Source of the DNA: Arenicola marina
Lineage: Eukaryota > Annelida > Polychaeta > Arenicolidae
DNA: 64,000 bases
Reading direction: 5' to 3'
NCBI GenBank assembly: GCA_964019135.1
Contig: OZ025265.1
Coordinates: 18,575,143-18,639,142 of the forward strand
In this document: positions 54,950 through 64,000 of the stretch, in pieces
Layout of the letters: each line of letters begins with the position of its first letter
Numbering within the stretch: the first letter of the stretch is position 1
Made by a program: the position numbers and the translations under genes
Notes under the pieces: model-generated
What the model was told of the DNA's origin: nothing
Database searches by the model: none
The model's input: only the letters and a program-made list of their open reading frames with translations

Positions 54950-57900
54950 TCATAATTTATTGCACATACATAAATAGATTTCAAATAAATTTACAGACAA
55001 TCACATTTTACATCCATCATAGTAACATGGGTTCACAAACTACACAGAGTACTTTTCTACAGGAAAAAAAAACAGCTTCTATAACATATTTCAGCATATG
55101 TTTGAATTTCCTGTCACAGCCAGACCACATATTCCTGGAGACGCTAGATAGTGGGCCGACAAGAAGGGATAAGATCACATCAGGTACCGAATTACATACT
55201 ATATTCTCCAAGGGCGATATTTAACGCTATGCCTTGCTTGTTCAGCAAGTCATGTTCAACGCTTTGTAGATTTTCACCAGGCGATTACCGTCAAAGTTCT
55301 TTTTCTAGGTAAAAGGAAACGTACAGGAGGTGTATTCAATGCATATTCTAACCATCAAGAGATGAGTAAAGTTTTCGGAGATTGTCACATAATTAATATG
55401 GAAAAAGCGCCATTTTTGTCATTGAAAATAAAAATAAAATCAATTATCTGCTTAGCCTTCACAAGCTTGAACTGTCATTAAAATACCTTTACATAGCAGG
55501 TTATATAGATAATCATTTGTCGCAGTTGCGTCTCATACATGAATATACTTCTGTTCTAAAAACCGATATATTGCAGTTTGCACGTGCGACGAGGTTTGGC
55601 TACCTCTCAGCTCGAGCGCCCCCTTGATGTGTTCATCGTCATGACTAGGCTGGTTACTAAGTCTTCATGATTAGCAGTAACTAACAACACGCAACAACGC
55701 AGTACAATATAAAAGCATACTACCACGTGTTCGCTAAGCGACAGGGTTCGAACGGAGTAGGTCACACATGCCCGCCAATGCAAAGACCCGGCTCCAATGA
55801 GGTGACGTATACGACACTATATAGGTCTCCAGTGCCGCGATCATACATCGAAATGGAACTTTTCCATTCCAATATTTACTTTCCGGTGTTCTAAATGTCT
55901 TCTAAAATCGAATTATAATAGAACGCAAGCACCAACAGCACAGATTCAAACTCAAGTTCTCCCGAACCCTAATTATTGATAATTGAAGCGATTCGCAAGC
56001 GACAGAAACCGGTTTTGGTTGTGAACATAATCCTTTTCCGCGCGAAAAACTTTCCACTATTCAGACCGGAATTCCCAGGAGAGAAAGTAATTTCCGGAAC
56101 ATCCAGTTCACGATGAAACATCGGCCAATTCAATTACTGGGTGAAAAAAACAAAAAACAACAGGATTCTTCACATGTGGCTGAACGTTGCCAAGTCAACG
56201 CAGGAGCTACGATATAAATACGAATCATTTCTTATTCCGGGGAAACGGTTTCCATCTCTCTCTCGTATACGTGCTAAGCACAGCTAAGGTAAAATGACCA
56301 CAAATAATGACCTAGACAGCTACAGCGTTTCCAGTGGGCAGTATTTACAATAAACAATTCGTAGTTTGACCTTTGTACACATTAAGTTACAGAAATACAC
56401 AAACTCACATTACTAATCCGAGTGTGAGTTGGGACCATGCACTGATAGCAACTCGGGATTTCTGTAGCATTGTAACGAGACTATTAACAATACTTCGTTC
56501 TCATCCCTAGACATCATACAACTAAATTGGGATATGAAAGGGGCTGGGGTAGGGAGGGGCAGGAGGATGCTTTAATAAAATGCAAAGTTCTATCGCCATA
56601 ATGGAACAAAGTCAGACTGGGCTCTTTATCCGGCACAGACGTAAATCCGTGCACGAGTCGGGTCAGAACCCACCAAGATCTCACTTCCAACTGGAGTAGA
56701 ATATATGGGATGTTTAGTGGGACGCCATCTGGTTATAAATGCCCAGATCCGACAGATTCATTGTCCTTACTGTAGTAAACCTTTAGGAAACAACGATCTA
56801 CCTTGAAGAAATAAAGCGGAACAATTTCTTGTATTTTGTCTCGTAGAACTTCTCCACAAAGATCTCTTCCATAAATAACTAAGCATTCACCAGTAATGTC
56901 TGTAAAGATATGGCGCACGGTCCCTCGACATTTAGAAATAAACTCTAATGGATCACGGAGACTACGCGACTATCGAGTCGACGCAACGCCAAATTGGCGT
57001 ACGACAACGAACCCAAAGTCGGCATCCATTCGAAGGGGACCACGCGTTTTTTCCCCCCTTTTGCCATCAGAGTAACCTCACGCAAGCCAGCAAGACGAGA
57101 CGAGACGACTCCGTACACGTAATACCAATGAACAATAACAGTGCCAGCGTTGGTCGTTGCGTCGTTGCTTCAGACCCAGTTACTTACATGTCACCGCAAA
57201 GTAGTACAGTTTTTGTTGTCGATTGTACATCGGGTAAAACAAACTAAAATAGCTCTTACAACACCGATAGGACTAGGAGGTGCAAACACGTTAGTGGCCA
57301 CACATCGGCCCCCGCTGCAACTTTCGCTCCATCAATTATATAACATATATATATATATATATATACCACTTTAGACCTTGTGCAAGGTTAATTGGAGACC
57401 TACAGGATATTGGTTCTTACAACAAGTGCGGAAGAAAATAATACTGCATTTAAATAGCAGTCAACGTTTGGGAGATTTCGCTGTCAAGCGTTCGAATATA
57501 CGTCACATGACAACGCCGCGTCCATCAGTCTCCATGGCGACGGACGGATAACGCTCAGGAGAAACTAACTCAACCCCAGAGAGATCATTCTGACATCCTA
57601 ACGCACTGCCCAACTCCCTAACGACACTGTTTACGTTTCACATCACAGTTCGACATAAATATATGTACAGTTTATGTTCACGTCAGGCGACTTTACATGT
57701 ACCTGGAGGTTGATGGTTATTTCGGTTCGTCGCGGGGTGCTGTCAGCGCTATAGGCGTCAAAGTTGAAATGAATCGTAAAACTGGGTGAAATAAGTAAAA
57801 CTTGATGATGGGATGTTTTTGTGACATGCCTCGAGGCTTGCACTCTTAATGGCCAGCCAACCTACCGGCGGAATAGTTCCAGACCCAAGTCCGAATTTCT

Positions 57901-60103
57901 TCAGCGTACTTAAAATCTTATTTAGACCAACAACAAACCAGTGTTGAAGAGCCCCAGGCATCACCGCGTACTGGATCATTCATGCCAGTAGCGCCAGTTG
58001 CATCCCCATCTGAGAGGCAATTTGGGTGTTTACCTCAAATTGGCTGAGGTGTTCGTATACACAAGGATTTTCCCGAGCCTAAAGTTTATCGGGCTCGTCT
58101 GAGTTTCGGGAATTAAACGACTCCTACATGCGTTTTCCACGGCTTTTCGGGTAAGCAGATAAACCGGGCTCTTCGATGCTGGGAACCCGTATGCTAATCA
58201 TACCCCATAAAACAAAATGTGAAAAGCGAAATATCACTTACACGATCGAATAATTCAATATTACCAATACATACATGATCATTACGCAAGAGGCTATTGT
58301 TTACAAAGTAAAACTCACGCACAAAAAGATCACCGCCACACGACTTGTGTGTAATTAACACACGACACAACCACAATATTAAGTCCCATTGTAAATAGTT
58401 ACTTCAGTAAAATACGAGGAAAAACACGTTACCTAATACGCTTCGAGGTACATTCCATCACATGTCCATCCACAATCATCTTTCTCTCTTTTACAATAAA
58501 AATAATCTTTCCCTGACCAATCATATTCCAGCCCAATCAACGTCCCCAACCCAGCGTTGCAGTAAATGCTCACAATATTGTTTTTCTTCGCTTCTCGCTG
58601 TTTGACACGCTCTCGCCGTTGTGTGACGTCACGATGGCGGGCAACACTACACGATAACGTCATGCTGAAACATTCCAGAAGCGTCACTTAAAGAAGCTAG
58701 ACCAACATTTCGCTGACACCCTCGGCGTTCTTGGGTACAATCACCATTTTCATAGTGTCTATAAAGTAAATCTGGATGGAAACTTACATACAACATTTAA
58801 TTCCCCTACAGATACGCCCTTGGCGCCCCCTTTCGGAACAAAAATCTATCGCGGCCAAGTTGTGATATATATATAGATTTATATGGTCAATATAAATAAG
58901 ATCAGCATATGTTTTTGCACAATTCAGACAACAGCTAAGTTAACATGAATCATTATAATGCCGCAATAGGAACGTAAAACTCTGTCTTCATAATGACGCC
59001 AGCTATAACTGGTGATGTCAGATCGGTTTCATTTCCAGATGCTCCATCATCTTAGTGACCAATACATGTATAAAACTATGGGGCTGTCGGCCAGTTTCTC
59101 AGCCACCGAATGCGTAATAACTAGTGTCCATAAAAGCAGCCTTCCGCGTATAGTTAATTGAAGAGTCTGGCCCCCGTCAAATCTAGCTAAACCTATTAAA
59201 TCGTTCGGTCAGCGTGACGACAGAACACGTGGTGAGGTGGTACGTTGACGGGAAGACGCAGGGACAAGGTAGGCCGCACCTATACGGACCGCATGGGTAA
59301 GTCGCTATACCTGGTCGTACCACCGATATGATGGAGAGCGCCAAGCCCAGTCACAGACGTCGTCATAACGGCCGTTCTAGGGGTACCAGGCCGCATTATA
59401 GGAGTTCTACAACACGCAAACATGGCAACCATCCTATCGCGGCGATGGGCTTTTGGAAATTCTGCGCAGTTACCTAGCGAATCTGTCGGATTAAACTGAT
59501 GGCATAGGATCTAGCCTTGGGGATTATTGTCTGCATCAAGTAAAGCTACAAGTGCAATTCCCACCCCCCCCCCCCCCCCCCACCTTCACAGACAGACAAC
59601 TTGGCGGTGGTTTTATGGACGTAACTGCGAATGACTTCGTCTAAGAAGAATTAAATAATATTTCTGCTGGGTAAAGTCAGACACGCGGGGCGAGGTTCGA
59701 CATGGCACATAAGGTCGGTTAATTAACGAACAGCACGGGGCGCTGGGATTGGAGAGCACCCCCCCCCCCCGCTATACGACAACTCAAGACTTTAAAAAAA
59801 CACGCGCTTACAGGCTTCACATAGCAACCGTGGTATATATATCAGTGGCGGAGACTTGAGACGAGCAGTGAACATGGGAGCTCTCCCCCGCCATGGGAGG
59901 ACGCGGACTAACGACGAAATGCTGACGATGAGACGACTCCCTTTGACTGGCTGCTTGAAGAAGTGACGCCGCTATACGTACGGACGTACGTACGTAACCC
60001 TCCAAATATTGTCCGTAGTCTATCTTTACATGTGCTGTACTGTGTTTTGTCTTACTCTGAATGTGAACCAAGATCAAAGTCCAGATCAAGATGATGATCG
60101 AAG
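54950..60103 (-). other. Possible long 3' UTR of the CSRNP gene, otherwise unassigned
   Basis: No exon is recognised in this 5-kb stretch and foldback elements are sparser than to its left. On the minus strand the first AATAAA I find downstream of the CSRNP stop is at 54957-54962; an ATTAAA variant lies at 58797-58802. Where transcription ends cannot be decided from sequence. A TA microsatellite lies at about 57342-57365 and a C run at about 59563-59581. Confidence 0.3.
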
Positions 60104-62032
60104 TCAAGCCGAGACCGTTTCGAAGATGGATTCTTTGATGATCTCGCCGAAGTTCTGAGTGCCGTTGGACTGCTCGGCGCTGTTGGGGCTGTCCATCCCG
60201 GCGCTGTTGACGGCTGCCTCCTGCCGCGGGGTGAGGGAGTCGACCACCTCTTTAGGTCGGCGCATCGCCTCCTCCTCCGTCATCAAGTCGAACTGGTCCA
60301 CGGGCTGCACCCTCTGGGCGGCGGGGAAGCCGTACAGCTCCTCGGAGGGCTCCCCGCCGCCGGTCCCCGGCGCGGGCGGGACACCCCCCGTGCCGCAGTG
60401 AAACGACGCCACCGCCGAACGCCGGCTCGGATGGGCTGATGAAGAATCGAAGGCGCCGGCCGCGCCCTGATTGGCTGTCGATGAGACGCTGTAGGTTGAG
60501 GGGCACGTCGAGGAGTCGACGGCTCGCCGAGCTGGGGATTTAAGCTCCAGGTAGCGGGGCGTCTCCTCGTCCTCGTCTTCCTCCTCCTCCTCACCCTCTT
60601 CTCCCTCCTCCGCCTCCTCCTCCTCCTCCTCCGCCTCCTCCTCCTCCGCATCGTTGGCGTCGCCGGCTTTCGCCACGTGGTCGGCCATAGAATGGTCCCC
60701 GCCGCTGCCGCTCTCCAGGGACGCTGTACCGGCGGCTGATCCAGACGTGGACGCGTTGCCGGGGTAACCAGCCGCGGCGGCGACACCTGTCGAGCAGCTG
60801 AGATCCAAATACTGCCGGTCAGGGCTTTGGTGCGGGGAGTGGGTGGGGTTGTTATTATGAGAGGGGGCGTTTAATAGCTCCATCGTCGGGCTGACGCGTC
60901 CGTTGGTACCCCGAGCGTCAATCCCATGGCCGTCGCCGCGTCCCCCGGCACCCGCGCCGCCTCCCCCGCTCTGCCCCTCGCAGCCGCCGCCATGGTTACC
61001 GGCGCTGGGGTCGTGGTTACCGGCGCTGGGGTCGCCGCCGATGCCGTCGCACGGTCCCCCCCTCATGGACCCCCCCAGCGCCTCGTCAGACTGATGGCAG
61101 TGCTGAGAATGGTGGTGGTGATGGTGGCGCCCCTGGTGGTTGGCGTACACGGAGAAGTCTGTCGGGGCGTGCTGGGGGTAGGCCGAGACCGGCCTGGCGG
61201 TCATCGACACCGGGTAGCCACCGTCCCCCATGTACGGCCCTTCGTGGTGGCCGCTGAGGCCGTGCTCGTGGAGGCTCTTGGAGTACTGGTGGCAGTAGGC
61301 GGCGGCCTGCTGTGTACCCCAGGCCCCCGAGGGTCCGCCAGCCACAGCCTGGGGAGACGGCTGGCCTCCGCCCCCACCACCCCCACCACCATTCCCGCCA
61401 CCCCCGCCATAACCGGGGAAGCGAATCGGGTTGAGAATTTCTGATATGGGTTCTAATTTGTAGCCAGCTACCGAATTACTGAGATCCATGTATTTCTGCT
61501 CGGCAGAGACCGTGGTGGGCCCGAAGTCTTGGGGGCCTTGAGGGGGTATGCACGGGTACCCGGGGCCCTGCTGCTGGCCGGCGGCCGGGTGGTGGTGGTG
61601 GTGGTGGTGGTGGTGCTGCCCCGGGCCGACGACGCGACCGCCGACCCCATCGCCCGGTTTCCGCGGCTCACCGCCTTCCCCGACCCCGGCCGGGTCCGCC
61701 GCCATCTCGTAGGCGGCGGGCGGGTCGTGGTGGAAGCCGGGGCCGTCCAGCGGCGGGTTGAGGGTGCTGCTGGCGTTGGCCGTGGCCGTGGCCGTGGCGA
61801 TGGCGTTAGCGGTGGCTGTGGCCAGATCCTCGCCGCCCGTGTCGCTAGCCTCGCTGGAACAGTCGCTGCTCTCCGAGTACGAGCTCTCCTCCTTGGGGAA
61901 CTGGTACATCATCGTCGTGTTCTCCGCGTTGTACGCCTCCTCGTCGTCGCTGAACAGCATCACCTGCGGCAGCGACTCCCCCGGGTTGCTGACGGTCGGC
62001 AGGCCTTCGTGGTGCGGGGGAATCGCCACCCC

Positions 62033-62064
<32 letters not shown>

Positions 62065-62536
62065 TACAGCCGCCCCCAGCGCTGGCCCCGCCCACCCCAG
62101 GGGACCCAGACCCCGACCCTGACCCCGACCCGGACACCGCCGGGCAGAAGGTCGGCCGGCCCGGCACCGAGGGTCCCAGACAGGCCGATGACGACGAGGA
62201 GGTGTTGTCCAGCTCGGCACCGGAACCTGATCCCGAACCGGAACTGGCCGGGCTGGCTCCGAAGTGCGACTCCCGCAGGATGATGTCACTGAGCTCCCCC
62301 TTTTGGCAATCCCGGCAACTACCACGCTCCGTGCTGTTATACACATCCATCGTCATGCCACCGGGACCAGGACTGGGACTAGATCCGGGTCCGTGTCCGG
62401 GGCTAGATCCGGGACTGGAACGCTGCACGGACGACGCCAGCACCGCCGGCGGCGGGGATGAGAAACATTCCGGATTCCCATTCATCCCCTCATCCTCATT
62501 GTCCAGCCTCCCGGATTCGCTCTCCGACTCGCTCCT

Positions 62537-62569
<33 letters not shown>

Positions 62570-63357
62570 ACCCCCACCACCCCCGGGTCCCCCTCCCCCG
62601 CCCCCATCCCCGACCTCGCCGGCCGACTTCTCCTGCACGCCCACCAACCCCCAGCAATCCTTCTTCTCCATCTCGAGCCGCATGACGGTGTGGATGAAGT
62701 GAGTCCGGACGCGGATCGGGTTGAACTCGATGCGCCCATACAGGTTCTTGCAGCCGTCCTTGCTGCAGCCGCAGGGGAAGGACAGCCGGTCCACCTGGCA
62801 CTTGATGCCCGCCTGGCTGCAGATGCACGTCTCCGGGTCGCAGACGACTTTGCAGTCGCAGCCGCAGACCTCGCGCGAGCTGCGGATCTCCTTGCAGACG
62901 TCCTTCTCCAGGTTGTCGATCTTCTTGATGCCGGCCTGGCGCAGCATGACGCGCCGCTGCCGCGTCGACACCGGCTGCAGGAAGTAGTAGTCGTCCGCCG
63001 TCAGCTCCTCCTCCTCCGAACTCTCCACGTCCGAGCCGTTGTCGCTGCCGCTGCCGCTACCGCTGCCACTCGTCATCCCGCCATTCGGCTGACACTCGAC
63101 ACCGACGGCTCCGACGGCTCCGGCGTCGACGCCAGGTACAGCGCCACCGCTACCGCCGCCGCCGACGCCGGGTGGCGCCACTGGGCCGGGTGACTTGGGC
63201 GGCTGCGGGGCGGTCCGCGGCTTGGCAACGCACGCCGGAAGCGGGATCTTGCTCTGCTGCCGCCGGTCGGACAGGATCTGGCGGTGCAGCGCCCGCTGCA
63301 GCTTGGTGTACTCCGAGATGGAGAAGTACTCAGCCTGCGAGTGCTTGTCGTCCATCC
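60104..63357 (-). CDS. Cysteine/serine-rich nuclear protein (CSRNP/AXUD1), large 3' exon, 5' incomplete
   Basis: The exon begins at the acceptor TTTGCAG|GG (63357) and runs 1083 codons from the first Met to TGA. That Met is likely internal: family proteins have an upstream conserved exon ending near a GM at this point. Residues about 125-235 carry the family core: [36 protein letters not shown], the cysteine cluster [33 protein letters not shown], then [20 protein letters not shown]. The rest is low-complexity: Gly runs, a 9-His run near residue 580, Ser/Gly repeats and an acidic Glu run near 900-930. CSRNPs are nuclear transcriptional regulators; vertebrate CSRNP1 is AXIN1-induced. Vertebrate proteins are about 540-590 aa, so this one is greatly expanded. 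Antisense ORFs over it come from its GC-rich codons. Confidence 0.92.
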
Positions 63358-63415
63358 CTGCAAATCACAGATAACACATAGCATTAATACAGGCACATCT
63401 CATGATGGGACTTCA

Positions 63416-64000
63416 TTTCCTTCATCAGAGCATACTGACAGTGTTCCCACTGTAGTGACAGTGTTTCCAGTGTGGTGACTGTGTTCCCAGTATAGTGACA
63501 GTCGTCCCAGTGTAGTGATAGTGTTCCCAGTGTACGCACTGTGTTCCCAGTGTATTGACTGTGTTACCAATGTAGGCACTGTGTTCCCAGTGTAGGCACT
63601 GTATTCCCAGAGTAGTGACTGTGTTCCCAGTGTAGTAACTATGTTCACAGTGTAGTGACTGTGTTCCCAATGTAGGCACTGTGTTCCCAGTGTAGGCACT
63701 ATATTCCCAGAGTAGTCACTGTGATCCCAATATGGTGACAGTGTTCTCACTGTAGTTAATGTGTGCACAGTGCAGTGACTGTGTTCCCAGTGTAGTGAAT
63801 ATCTTCCCAGTGTAGTGACAGTGTTCCCAGTGTAGTGACTATCTCCTCAGTGTAGTGACTATCTCCCCAGTGTAGTGACCGTGTTCCCAGTGTAGTGATT
63901 ATCTTCCCAGTGTAGTGACCGTGTTCCAAGGGTAGTGACTATCTTCCCAGTGTAGTGACTGTGTTCCCGGTGTAGGCACTGTATTCCCAGAGTAGTGACT
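63416..64000. repeat. 20-bp minisatellite in a CSRNP intron (about 29 copies, runs off the edge)
   Basis: The unit is GTGTTCCCAGTGTAGTGACT with variants (TAGGCACT, CTATCTTCCC). Minus-strand ORFs rich in GNTVTTLGTQ are artefacts of the unit. It lies directly upstream (gene sense) of the CSRNP exon and does not copy its acceptor. Confidence 0.93.

Noticed and set aside
60903-62702. Plus-strand ORFs of 172-314 codons over the CSRNP exon
   Set aside because: They are antisense shadows of GC-rich coding sequence with homopolymer runs. The minus-strand frame carries the conserved cysteine core.
63355-63355. True initiator Met of the CSRNP gene
   Set aside because: It sits two bases after a splice acceptor and corresponds to an internal position in the family, so the N-terminal exon must lie beyond 64000.

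Overview
This is a metazoan nuclear window: multi-exon genes with GT-AG introns, tRNA-headed SINEs, small terminal-inverted-repeat (TIR) elements and very abundant minisatellites. Proteins look like invertebrate deuterostome orthologues of vertebrate genes. Several tandem arrays duplicate exact exon/intron junctions, a pattern I recall being reported in amphioxus under the name 'mirages'. A lancelet (Branchiostoma-like) is therefore my best guess, from inference and memory only.

Layout. 1-848: a 97-bp tandem array running off the left edge. 0.85-7.4 kb: gene-free DNA with dispersed repeats. 7.4-11.9 kb: two GC-rich minisatellites (20-bp and 43-bp units) meeting at a short inverted junction; their long ORFs are repeat artefacts. 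12.5-41.2 kb, plus strand: a complete RAB3GAP1 gene. I resolve 22 coding exons, all phases agree, and they give about 1056 residues. 44.3-46.75 kb, minus strand: a two-exon FKBPL-like TPR co-chaperone, convergent with RAB3GAP1. 46.8-54.8 kb: gene-poor DNA dense in foldback and TIR elements, with a fragment of the 3' end of 18S rRNA at 52.33-52.41 kb. 60.1-63.36 kb, minus strand: the large 3' coding exon of a CSRNP (AXUD1) family gene; its 5' exons lie beyond the right edge, behind a 20-bp intronic minisatellite.

The main discovery is inside RAB3GAP1. At least eight of its splice junctions are tandemly duplicated together with adjacent exon bases. They include about 84 copies of the exon 19 acceptor and about 60 of the exon 5 acceptor, plus multi-copy donors at exons 7, 10, 13, 17 and 19 and a three-copy acceptor at exon 6. 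The gene still reads cleanly through all of them when one particular copy is chosen, so splicing must pick one site from a field of near-identical decoys.

The three genes are not an operon or pathway: RAB3GAP1 acts on Rab GTPases, FKBPL-like with HSP90, and CSRNP as a nuclear transcription factor. What links the region is repeat biology acting on gene structure.
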